Shown piece by piece: positions 1-6,971 of a DNA stretch of 7,392 nucleotides. Position numbers and translations under genes: made by a program. Position 1 is the stretch's first letter; the number at the start of each line of letters is the position of its first letter. Source of the DNA: Balneolia bacterium (lineage in GTDB: Bacteria; Bacteroidota; Rhodothermia; Balneolales; Cyclonatronaceae); contig PXDL01000597.1 of the NCBI GenBank assembly GCA_003566395.1, positions 1 through 7,392 on the forward strand, written 5' to 3'. The notes beneath the pieces were generated by a model, which was not told where the DNA came from, searched no databases, and saw only the letters and a list, made by a program, of their open reading frames with translations.

Positions 1-2
1 AA

Positions 3-143
3 GGAATTGATAAACCGGATATATTGGGCGTATTTAAGGCCGGAACAAAAATGAAACCGGGTACAGGCAATCTGCTCGGTGATTTCATTTTTAAGACAAG
101 GCGGAAGACGAACAAAAAAACGGTTTTGCAAATTCTACTATAA
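3..143 (+). CDS. 3' end of an unrecognised protein-coding gene (partial, starts before the window)
   Basis: Frame 3 is open from the window edge to a TAA at 141-143, giving about 46 residues. The other two forward frames stop at 8-10 and 52-54, so this is the only frame that could carry an upstream gene through. The peptide begins GIDKPDILGVFKAG and ends in a basic stretch (residues near KTRRKTNKK) followed by a short hydrophobic tail. I do not recognise the family. The stop lies 20 nt before the rnr start on the same strand, so the two could be co-transcribed. The coding call rests only on the open frame, plausible composition and spacing; no domain or motif supports it. Confidence 0.4.
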   Translation, partial: GIDKPDILGVFKAGTKMKPGTGNLLGDFIFKTRRKTNKKTVLQILL

Positions 144-163
144 CGACAATCATTCGGCTATTT

Positions 164-2314
164 ATGGCAAAAAAGAAAAAAGTAAAAGAGCTTGAGTTTT
201 TTATTCTCGACTTTCTTAAAAACAACAAAAAACACGATGTGCCTGAAGAACTTATCATCAACACGGTAAAATATACCGGCGGTCAAACCAAAACTATCAG
301 AAGAGCATTGAACAATCTTATGAGTGCGGGACGCATCACAAAAAATGACAAAAATGAGCTTAAACTTTCCGAAGAGCAGAATTCCACGGAAGGAACGGCA
401 GATATCGGTACTATATCCATTAACCGGCACGGAACAGGTTTTGTGACCTTGCCTAATCTGGATGAAGACATCCGGATTCCCGGAAAAAAACTCGGCGTAG
501 CTCTCGATAAAGATACCGTCAAAATCCGGATTACCGGAAAGGCCCGAAACGGCCGGACCGACGGGCGGATTCTCGAAGTACTGAAACGAGGCAAAAAAGT
601 GTATGTGGGAACGCTTCGGAAAGAAGCAAAAAAGGCGTTTGTGATCCAACCGGATGAAAAATCGGCCCATGTTCCTTTCTTCATTAAACCCGACAGTATC
701 GGTGATGCGCTTCCGGGAGACAAGGTTGTGTTTCGTCTGAAAGAGTGGATTCATCCGCAGTCGCTGCCCGAGGCGGAGCTGGTGGAAATTTTGGGTAAAA
801 AAGGAAGCAATAACGCTGAAATATTATCCATCCTTGCGGAAAATGAAATGGTGAGTTCCTTCGATCCTGAAGTGGAGGCTTTTTGTGATCGCATCCGGGA
901 GTTGCCTTCGGATTCAGAAATCAGCAAGCGGATGGACTTCCGTGATCAGCTGGTCTTTACCATTGACCCCGACGACGCCAAAGACTTTGACGACGCCCTG
1001 AGTATTGAAATGCTGGATAACGGCCATTACTATCTGGGTGTGCATATTGCGGACGTAACCTATTATATGGGCCGCGAAACGATTCTGGACCAGGCGGCTC
1101 TGGAGCGGGCGACGAGTGTCTATCTGGTGGATCGTGTAATACCGATGCTGCCGGAAAAACTGAGCAACGGGGTGTGCAGCCTCAGGCCGAAAGAGGATAA
1201 AATGGCCTACAGCTGCTTTATGGAGGTGACCCCCGAAGGAAAGGTTGTGGATTACACAATCCGGGAGACGGCCATCAATTCCGATTTTCGTCTGACCTAT
1301 GAGCAGGCTCAGGAAATTATTGAGGGAAAAGCGCATGAGGAGTTGTCCGACCCCATCGCCAAGCTGGTAAAACTCACCGATACCCTAACCGAAAAACGGT
1401 TTCGTGAAAACGCCATCGACTTCGAATCTCCCGAACCCAAGTTTGTGCTCGATGAAGCCGGTCGGCCGGTGGAAGTTATCCTGAAAGAGCGAAAAAAAGC
1501 CCATCGTTTGGTTGAAGAGTGCATGCTGCTGGCCAACCGGACGGTAGCCGAACACGTTGAGAAACTCAGAAAGAAATCGGGTAAAAAGATAACTGAAGAT
1601 CTCTATCCGTTCTTTTACCGCATACACGCCGCCCCGGATACCGAAAGGCTTCAGCAGGTTGCCGAGCACGTAAGAGTGGTCGGCATACGGTTTGATGTCC
1701 GCAAGGAAAAAGTGGATGCAAAGGCCATCAACGATTTGCTGAATCAGGTTAAAGGAAAAACCATGGAATACACCATTAACGATCTTCTGTTGCGTTCTAT
1801 GGCAAAGGCTGTTTATTCACCGAAAAACATCGGCCATTTCGGGCTCGGCTTCACTTCCTACTCCCATTTTACTAGCCCGATTCGCCGCTATCCGGATGTT
1901 CTGGTGCATCGCCTGCTCAAGAGTTATGCCGCCGGTGTTCCTTCTTACACGTTTAAGCAACTGCTCGGACAGGGTGAACACTGCAGCGAGCGCGAACGGG
2001 CCGCCGTTACCGCAGAGCGGGATTCGATCAAGCTCAAGCAGGTTGAATATTTGTCAACGCGCATCGGTCAGGTGTTCGACGGAATTGTAAGCGGTGTAAC
2101 CGACAAAGGAATTTATGTGCTGCTCAAAGATATTTATTGTGAAGGCATGATCAGTATGACAGAGCTGAATGATGATTTTTATATTTACGATCAGAAAAGG
2201 CACTGCCTCACAGGGCGAAACCACGGCAGAACATATATGCTCGGAAACGAGTTAAAGGTGCGAGTGGTTAAGACTAATATGGAACTGCGTCAAATTGACT
2301 TTGAACTGGCCTGA
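164..2314 (+). CDS. rnr: Ribonuclease R (RNB/RNase II family 3'-5' exoribonuclease)
   Basis: This cytoplasmic enzyme degrades RNA processively from the 3' end, including structured RNA, in mRNA turnover and rRNA/tRNA quality control. The 716 residues show the full family order: a winged-helix-like N-terminal domain (about 8-70), two cold-shock/OB domains (about 76-125 and 142-205), the RNB catalytic domain (about 256-600) and a C-terminal S1 domain (about 634-716). The metal-binding signature is intact at 267-278 (I-D-P-D-D-A-K-D-F-D-D-A), so D268, D274, D276 and D277 match the four catalytic aspartates of RNase II/R. The second family signature, HFTSPIRRYPD, is at 568-578. The protein stops right after S1 and lacks the long lysine-rich tail of E. 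coli RNase R, while its N-terminus is lysine-rich (MAKKKKVK). The length fits Bacteroidota homologues. ATG 164 is chosen because the winged-helix domain starts directly after it; no clear Shine-Dalgarno site precedes it, which is normal in this group. Confidence 0.97.
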   Translation: MAKKKKVKELEFFILDFLKNNKKHDVPEELIINTVKYTGGQTKTIRRALNNLMSAGRITKNDKNELKLSEEQNSTEGTADIGTISINRHGTGFVTLPNLDEDIRIPGKKLGVALDKDTVKIRITGKARNGRTDGRILEVLKRGKKVYVGTLRKEAKKAFVIQPDEKSAHVPFFIKPDSIGDALPGDKVVFRLKEWIHPQSLPEAELVEILGKKGSNNAEILSILAENEMVSSFDPEVEAFCDRIRELPSDSEISKRMDFRDQLVFTIDPDDAKDFDDALSIEMLDNGHYYLGVHIADVTYYMGRETILDQAALERATSVYLVDRVIPMLPEKLSNGVCSLRPKEDKMAYSCFMEVTPEGKVVDYTIRETAINSDFRLTYEQAQEIIEGKAHEELSDPIAKLVKLTDTLTEKRFRENAIDFESPEPKFVLDEAGRPVEVILKERKKAHRLVEECMLLANRTVAEHVEKLRKKSGKKITEDLYPFFYRIHAAPDTERLQQVAEHVRVVGIRFDVRKEKVDAKAINDLLNQVKGKTMEYTINDLLLRSMAKAVYSPKNIGHFGLGFTSYSHFTSPIRRYPDVLVHRLLKSYAAGVPSYTFKQLLGQGEHCSERERAAVTAERDSIKLKQVEYLSTRIGQVFDGIVSGVTDKGIYVLLKDIYCEGMISMTELNDDFYIYDQKRHCLTGRNHGRTYMLGNELKVRVVKTNMELRQIDFELA

Positions 2315-2388
2315 TTATCGCAAGAATCTCCGGACTTATCCGTTTGGCATTTAATGTAATGTTATCAACTTGTCCCGTTAAGTATCCC

Positions 2389-5300
2389 ATGCAACGAAAA
2401 ACCCTAAGCGTTTCCCTGATTCTGTTATTGACCCTTTTCTATGCAGAAGCCGTTCAGGCTCAGGGGTTTAATTTTGGAAAAAATCGTGTTCAGTATGAAA
2501 CCTTCGACTGGCGAATTATTCAGTCGGATCATTTCGATATTTACTATTACGATTCCAGAAACTATATACTGGCGGAGTTTACGGCCCACAGCCTCGAAGC
2601 TGCATATCAGCAACTGTCCGTGGATTTCAACCATCAGATCAATGAGCGAATACGTGTTATAGTGTATGATTCCCACGCTTCGTTTTCCCAGACGAACGTG
2701 GTGCCTCTTCCGGTAAATGCACAGGGAATTGGCGGGGTGACAGATTTGTTTAAAAACCGCATTACGATGCCGTTTATGGCTAATTACGGTGATTACAGAC
2801 GCGTTCTGCATCACGAGTTGGTACATGCCATGGTCAACGATATGTACTACGGCGGAAACATCAACGCTCTGCTTGCCGAAGGTCGCCGCATATTTCCGCT
2901 TTGGGCCGAAGAGGGCCTGGCCGAATACACCGCCCTCGGCTGGGATACCGAGACCGACATGTTTCTTCGAGATGCCACCATAAACGGATATCTGCCCCCT
3001 ATACAGGGTCTGCGCGGATTTTTTGCATACCGGGGCGGACAGGGCGTATGGAATTTTATAGTTGAAGAATACGGCCGCGAAAAAATCGGTGAGATTATGG
3101 AGCGGATGAAATCAAACCGGAATTTTGAACTCAGCGTACGGCAGTCAACAGGTCTTACGATTTCGGAGCTCTCCAGCCGATGGAAAGACTGGCTTCAAAA
3201 AAAATATTTTCCTGAGGTTGCCGACAGGGAAAATCTGAAGAATATCGGTTTTATGGCAACCGAACGAGAGTTCAAAGGAAACTACAACACAAGTCCGGCC
3301 ATTTCTCCCCAGGGCGACCGCATCGCCATGATTACCAATAAACGCGGGTTTTTTGATGTTGTGGTGATCGATGCCAATTCGGGCCGCAAAATCAAAACCC
3401 TGATCAAAGGGGAAGACAATGTTGATTTTGAAGAGCTGAACATTCTGCGTCCTAACCTGACCTGGTCGCCTGACGGTCAGCGTATCGCCCTTTCCACCAC
3501 CTCTCAGGGCAGAAGTGATATTGCGGTGGTGGAGTATGAGACCGGCCGTGTTGAAAAACTGCAGTTCCCAATGCTAAATGGTATCCGGTCTGTATCATGG
3601 TCGCCCGATGGGCAAAAACTGGCTTTTCAGGGTACGGAAGGCTCGTTCATAAATATTTATGTCTATAATCTGGAATCGGGCGAATTCACCAACCTGACCA
3701 ACGATATTTTCAGTGATAAAGACCCGTCGTGGACAAATGACTCAAATGCAGTATTGTTTGCATCAGACCGGGGCGGTCGGGTTGAGCTGGGCACCTTCCG
3801 GGAAGATTACTTCATGCTGGCCAACCCGAACCTCAACCAAACCGATATTTACCGGGTTGAGCTCGGCTCGTCCAGAGCGCAGCGGATTACCAACACGCCC
3901 GGCTGGTCGGAAGAGCGCCCTCTGATGACCCGCGACGGAATGCTTTGGTATGTGTCCGACCAGAACGGCATCACCAATATTTACCGGATGAATCTGCAAA
4001 CCAGGGTGGCTCGTCCTGTTACGGATTTGATAACCGGGGTGATGCAGATGTCGATAACACCCGACGGATCCAAAGTAGCCGTGAACAGCATCAACGAAGG
4101 CTTTCTTGATATCTTTGTGATTCAGAACCCGGCCGAGCGTGTGAAAAGTGCTAATCTGAGGCCCAATAGCTGGGCACAACGCAGGGCTGCTGAACGGGAA
4201 GAGCAACGCGTTCCGGCCATCGGATTTTCGCGCAACTTATTTGTAAGTGAATTCCGCCCTGACGGGCTTGTGGCCGACCTTCCCCGTGATGAGGTCGAAG
4301 AGGTCAGAGAAGAACGGGAGGAGCGTGAGCGTGAAAGGCGCTCGGATGTAATCGACTTCCGGAATTATCAGTTTGATGAAGATATCGAAGAAGAATACCG
4401 GGATACCGAGCGAGAGGACCGTTTCAGCCTGGCGGATAACCGCACAGAAGACGGCCGTTTTATTCCAAAACGCTATCGTCTGAATTTCTCTCCTGATTTC
4501 GCGCAAGGGGGAGCCAGTTTCGGCACGCAGTACGGTGCGTTTTCCTTCCTCCAGGCAAGCGTCAGCGATGTGCTTGGTGATCATCGTGTTACCTTCGGAA
4601 GTAATCTGGTATTCGATCTGCGGGACAGTATTTACTTCTTTCAGTACGCTTACTTGCGAAACAGAGCGAATTATTTCGCCGGTTTTCTTCACAATGCCAT
4701 CTCTTTCCAGACTTTTGGCGGCGAGGTGGTGCGTTTCCGCTACTACACCGGTGACATCGGTATTTCCTATCCGTTAAACCGCTTCGAGCGAATTGAATTT
4801 ACTCAGGCTCTGACCGGTATTTCACGCGATCTTTCCAATATTTTTCCCGGCAGTCAAGGCCGTGTTGATCAAGATTTCCTTCTATATCCGCAGTTGCGGT
4901 ACGTACGGGATGTAACCGTTCCCGGATTTCTGACTCCTCAAAAGGGAAGCAGGCTTGCTATTGAAGTTTCGGGAAGTGTTCCGGTTTCGGATGCCTTTTT
5001 GGGCTTTATGTCTGCAACCGCCGATGTTCGACAGTATGTAAATCTGGGTCCCCGTTACACATTGGCCTTCAGAGGGTCAGGCGGTGCTTCCTTCGGCCCC
5101 GACCCGCAAAACTATTTGATCGGAGGTGTGGCGAACTGGATCAACTTCAGACAGGAGCAGCGTTTCCAGGCCGAAAACCTGGCCGACCTGTTTTTCACTC
5201 TGCCCGCTATTCCTATGCGCGGTTGGAATTATGCCGCAGGAATCGGTGACCGTTTTGCTTTGGGTAATTTTGAGTTTCGCTTTCCGCTCATCGCAGCCGC

Positions 5301-5541
5301 CATCCCCGGCCCGATTCCATTATTTCCGCTCTACAATATTCAGGGCGTAGGATTTATTGATGCAGGTGCTACCTGGGAAGGAGCCGATTTCAACGATCTG
5401 CTAATCGGTACAGGGTTTGGTTTACGGACCATCATCTTCGGGCTGCCGTTGCGCTACGATCTTGCCTGGCCCTACTCGCAGGATATTCATGACGGATTCG
5501 GCCCGCGCGTCCACTACTTCAGTATCGGTATAGATTTTTAG
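2389..5541 (+). CDS. Envelope protein: zinc metalloprotease + TolB-like propeller + Omp85-type outer-membrane barrel
   Basis: The frame is open from TTG 2344, but ATG 2389 is preferred because it starts exactly at a signal peptide: MQRK, a leucine-rich core, and cleavage expected after VQA at residue 24. Length is then 1050 residues. Residues 25-290 resemble the peptidase MA (gluzincin) family: HELVH at 142-146 gives zinc ligands H142 and H146 and general base E143, and WAEEGLAEY at 172-180 supplies the likely third ligand E175. Residues about 300-582 hold six PD40/TolB-type blades, each with an SPDG-like turn (for example WSPDGQ twice). Residues 583-695 are a charged linker with E/R runs at 634-653 and 662-677. 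Residues about 696-1050 form an Omp85/surface-antigen-type barrel with an RGW variant of the RGF/Y motif at 943-946, a GNFEFRFPL strand after it, and terminal GIDF, the C-terminal Phe typical of outer-membrane barrels. No POTRA domain is evident. A role in outer-membrane protein quality control, assembly or secretion is inference only. Confidence 0.9.
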   Translation: MQRKTLSVSLILLLTLFYAEAVQAQGFNFGKNRVQYETFDWRIIQSDHFDIYYYDSRNYILAEFTAHSLEAAYQQLSVDFNHQINERIRVIVYDSHASFSQTNVVPLPVNAQGIGGVTDLFKNRITMPFMANYGDYRRVLHHELVHAMVNDMYYGGNINALLAEGRRIFPLWAEEGLAEYTALGWDTETDMFLRDATINGYLPPIQGLRGFFAYRGGQGVWNFIVEEYGREKIGEIMERMKSNRNFELSVRQSTGLTISELSSRWKDWLQKKYFPEVADRENLKNIGFMATEREFKGNYNTSPAISPQGDRIAMITNKRGFFDVVVIDANSGRKIKTLIKGEDNVDFEELNILRPNLTWSPDGQRIALSTTSQGRSDIAVVEYETGRVEKLQFPMLNGIRSVSWSPDGQKLAFQGTEGSFINIYVYNLESGEFTNLTNDIFSDKDPSWTNDSNAVLFASDRGGRVELGTFREDYFMLANPNLNQTDIYRVELGSSRAQRITNTPGWSEERPLMTRDGMLWYVSDQNGITNIYRMNLQTRVARPVTDLITGVMQMSITPDGSKVAVNSINEGFLDIFVIQNPAERVKSANLRPNSWAQRRAAEREEQRVPAIGFSRNLFVSEFRPDGLVADLPRDEVEEVREEREERERERRSDVIDFRNYQFDEDIEEEYRDTEREDRFSLADNRTEDGRFIPKRYRLNFSPDFAQGGASFGTQYGAFSFLQASVSDVLGDHRVTFGSNLVFDLRDSIYFFQYAYLRNRANYFAGFLHNAISFQTFGGEVVRFRYYTGDIGISYPLNRFERIEFTQALTGISRDLSNIFPGSQGRVDQDFLLYPQLRYVRDVTVPGFLTPQKGSRLAIEVSGSVPVSDAFLGFMSATADVRQYVNLGPRYTLAFRGSGGASFGPDPQNYLIGGVANWINFRQEQRFQAENLADLFFTLPAIPMRGWNYAAGIGDRFALGNFEFRFPLIAAAIPGPIPLFPLYNIQGVGFIDAGATWEGADFNDLLIGTGFGLRTIIFGLPLRYDLAWPYSQDIHDGFGPRVHYFSIGIDF

Positions 5542-5558
5542 CAGAAGAAGCAGGGTAG

Positions 5559-5582
5559 CCGTATTAAAATTTTAAACTGCGG
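5559..5582. terminator. Possible weak hairpin between convergent genes
   Basis: Only about 60 nt separate the stop of the barrel protein from the stop of the convergent sulfotransferase gene. Here CCGTA pairs with TGCGG (one G-T pair), continuing through TTAA/TTAA with a two-base bulge. A short AGAAG...CTTCT pair lies outside it (5546-5550 and 5586-5590). The 3' side on the + strand is only moderately T-rich. It could stop transcription from either side, but the stem is imperfect and the call is weak. Confidence 0.25.
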
Positions 5583-5602
5583 TTCCTTCTCGTTGCAGCA
5601 GG

Positions 5603-6574
5603 TTATTTTATCCCGATTTTTTTCTGAAGTTTGACAATACGCTTTTTAAGGCGAATGATCTTCGATGGCTGTGGATCGGGATGTGTTGCCTCTCTGAACT
5701 TTTGTGTTAATATATCCGAATATGCGTTTTCCAAAGGCACAGGAGCGTAGGTTTTAAAGCTTTCGAGGCTTTGCAAGTCGGAATTCAGCGATTGCGTAGA
5801 AAAGCGTTTAGACTCTGAATTAAAATATTTGTCGAATAAGGGTAAAAAACTATCCCAAAACGGATGAGGTGCAAGCGTGACTTTAGTATCGAATGAATCC
5901 GGTTTTACTCTGGATGAAACGTGACCGGAATACCATGCGACGAAGGTTTTGGGGTCCGACTCACTATATTTACCTATTCGATTCCACCAGTCCTGCGAGT
6001 ATTGGGAAAAGTCAAGTTCAAGAAATTTTGAGAGTTCAATCAATACCTGATCGTTATTAGTTATTAAATCTTCGAGACGGAGATGCAGGGCGCGCCGGGT
6101 TTTGAAGCTCTCGATATAGTATCGTAAATATTCTACTGCAGGTACTACGATGTCAAGATCTGTACGATATTTTTTCACGATTTGCTCCTTGCACAACCAC
6201 GTTCTAACATCGCGAATAAGATATATTACTTTGTGCGGAGCTGTCTGCTGAGTAGTTTTAGCATCAAGCGATGTAAGCTTGTCGCCCACATATCTGTATG
6301 AAACGTTCGGCTTCTTCTTATAAAGCAGTTCGGCAAGTTGAAGATAAGGAGTAGCAATATTCGGGGTATCACGGAAAAGAGGTCGAGCTTCGGGCAGATG
6401 TTTAAGCAGATGATTTCCATATTTAGAAATCAGTGTTTTGTCCATTCTGGTTTCATACAGTAAAAAAACTTCCGGATGTGAGTTAAGTATCCCTACCAGA
6501 GTTGATGTTCCGGTCTTTTGAATACCATGAACAAACAGGGGTTCAGGTGTATTACGGAGCTTGGGCTTTTTCAT
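5603..6574 (-). CDS. Sulfotransferase-family protein
   Basis: The 323-residue product has features of PAPS-dependent sulfotransferases (Sulfotransfer_3-like), which move a sulfuryl group from 3'-phosphoadenylyl sulfate to a hydroxyl or amine on a carbohydrate, lipid or other acceptor. The 5'-phosphosulfate loop is at 14-25 (FVHGIQKTGTST), followed by LNSHPEV typical of the family. A strand plus arginine resembling the 3'-phosphate site is at 116-127 (VIYLIRDVRTWL), and LRLEDL at 165-170 matches the conserved R-x-E-D-L segment. The serine usually found about eight residues after that arginine is not there: position 129 is Lys. The C-terminus is strongly basic (about 305-323). No signal peptide is visible, so the protein is probably cytoplasmic; the acceptor cannot be told. 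The gene is convergent with its left neighbour and visibly more A+T-rich than the flanking genes, which may indicate transfer. ATG 6574 is chosen because the P-loop follows closely and an in-frame TAG lies upstream with no other start between. Confidence 0.85.
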   Translation of the reverse strand: MKKPKLRNTPEPLFVHGIQKTGTSTLVGILNSHPEVFLLYETRMDKTLISKYGNHLLKHLPEARPLFRDTPNIATPYLQLAELLYKKKPNVSYRYVGDKLTSLDAKTTQQTAPHKVIYLIRDVRTWLCKEQIVKKYRTDLDIVVPAVEYLRYYIESFKTRRALHLRLEDLITNNDQVLIELSKFLELDFSQYSQDWWNRIGKYSESDPKTFVAWYSGHVSSRVKPDSFDTKVTLAPHPFWDSFLPLFDKYFNSESKRFSTQSLNSDLQSLESFKTYAPVPLENAYSDILTQKFREATHPDPQPSKIIRLKKRIVKLQKKIGIK

Positions 6575-6666
6575 TTGGGAAGGCTCTGTCTTATTGAAAG
6601 TGTGCTTCTTAAATAATACCCAAAGTCGGGTCTAAGTAGTTGATGTTGAAAATTAAATCTAAGCAT
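6571..6666 (-). CDS. Possible 31-residue leader ORF overlapping the sulfotransferase start
   Basis: On the minus strand a frame is open from 6696 and has an ATG at 6666-6664; it ends at TGA 6573-6571, sharing ATGA with the sulfotransferase start codon at 6574. The predicted peptide is basic and aromatic (starts MLRFNFQHQLLRP, ends SIRQSLPK) and matches nothing I recognise. A four-base stop/start overlap is a common arrangement for translational coupling, which is the main argument for it. Against it are its small size, the lack of a clear ribosome binding site and the ease with which such short frames arise by chance. It could also be a remnant of a longer gene. Confidence 0.3.
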   Translation of the reverse strand: MLRFNFQHQLLRPDFGYYLRSTLSIRQSLPK

Positions 6667-6729
6667 TGTCCGAGCAGCCGGTGTATCTAAAACGACTTAT
6701 TTATCTTTCAGAGGTCTGTCTGATTTCGC

Positions 6730-6868
6730 CTAATATACGATCATTGTTCCTTTAACTATCACGGTATTATTCAACTCATCAAAGTAGTAAGTCCTTGTTT
6801 CGGCAGACCTAACCTAAAGGGCACACAAGTTTAAGGACTATTGCCTTTGGTTCTTTATATTGATTCAT
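6730..6868 (-). pseudogene. Possible split or decayed small reading frame
   Basis: On the minus strand an ATG at 6868 opens 19 codons (MNQYKEPKAIVLK...) ending at TAG 6811-6809. In the +1 frame a 27-codon stretch from 6813 to TAG 6732-6730 has protein-like composition (contains TYYFDELNN and VIVKGTM) but no start codon. Together they could be one small gene of about 45 codons broken by a frameshift. The third frame is also open across the junction, so the assignment is uncertain. The ATG sits right beside the -7-like box, which would make it a poor translation start if that box is used. I recognise no family; chance is a real alternative. Confidence 0.2.
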
Positions 6869-6869
6869 G

Positions 6870-6877
6870 CAAAAGTA
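6870..6877 (-). promoter_or_regulatory. Possible Bacteroidota -7 promoter box (TACTTTTG)
   Basis: Read on the minus strand the bases are TACTTTTG, an exact match to the TAnnTTTG -7 element recognised by the Bacteroidota primary sigma factor. It points toward the sulfotransferase gene and would give a leader of about 290 nt covering the small ORF at 6571-6666. No TTG-type -33 element lies at the usual distance of about 19-20 nt upstream, so this is half a promoter at best; an 8-base motif with two free positions can occur by chance. Confidence 0.3.
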
Positions 6878-6880
6878 ACC

Positions 6881-6928
6881 GATTCCAAGGCCCCTGTGCT
6901 TACGGACTCAATCAGGAATCTTTTTTTT
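6881..6928 (+). terminator. Terminator-like hairpin with T8 tract
   Basis: GATTCC at 6881-6886 is perfectly complementary to GGAATC at 6915-6920, and eight T follow at 6921-6928, the arrangement of an intrinsic terminator on the + strand. The stem is only 6 bp with a 28-nt loop lacking strong inner pairing, so stability is doubtful. No + strand gene lies upstream of it before the convergent sulfotransferase; it would have to end a small RNA, or act as an attenuator in the leader of the gene at 7026. Confidence 0.3.
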
Positions 6929-6936
6929 AAGGTGTG

Positions 6937-6971
6937 GTTGCGGGCTGCAACGTTGCATTAATGGCCCGGGC
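6937..6971. repeat. Cluster of palindromes upstream of the secreted protease gene
   Basis: TGCAACGTTGCA at 6946-6957 is a perfect 12-bp palindrome and GCCCGGGC at 6964-6971 a perfect 8-bp one. GTTGC at 6937-6941 can pair with GCAAC at 6947-6951, and CGGGC at 6941-6945 with GCCCG at 6964-6968, so the strand has competing folds. The cluster ends about 55 nt before ATG 7026. It could be an operator for a dimeric regulator or a structured mRNA leader; the sequence alone does not decide. Confidence 0.4.

Noticed and set aside
169..175. A AAA AAG slippery heptamer in frame at rnr codons 2-4
   Set aside because: It matches the -1 frameshift consensus, but it lies at the very start of the gene, no stimulatory structure is evident and the shifted frame ends after a few codons; it is most simply a lysine run.
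158..754. Long open frame on the minus strand opposite rnr (and similar ones opposite 914-1669)
   Set aside because: It lies wholly inside a confidently assigned RNase R gene, and its product shows no recognisable domain; it is a composition shadow.
2331..2342. CGGA-CTTA-TCCG hairpin after rnr as a terminator
   Set aside because: The 4-bp stem is followed by only three T, too weak to call; read-through into the next gene is equally possible.
2344..2388. Upstream TTG (2344) or ATG (2359) as start of the envelope protein
   Set aside because: Both would add residues including Cys and Pro ahead of a signal peptide that begins naturally at MQRK (ATG 2389).
4237..4692. Minus-strand open frame opposite the linker and barrel start
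   Set aside because: It overlaps a well-supported coding region with clear domains, and its product has no family features.
6618..6631. ACCC/GGGT hairpin ahead of the sulfotransferase gene
   Set aside because: A 4-bp stem with no extension is expected by chance.
6712..6810. AGGTCTG / CAGACCT inverted repeat as ends of a small mobile element
   Set aside because: Seven bases separated by 85 nt, with no target duplication or further matching ends, is not enough for an element.
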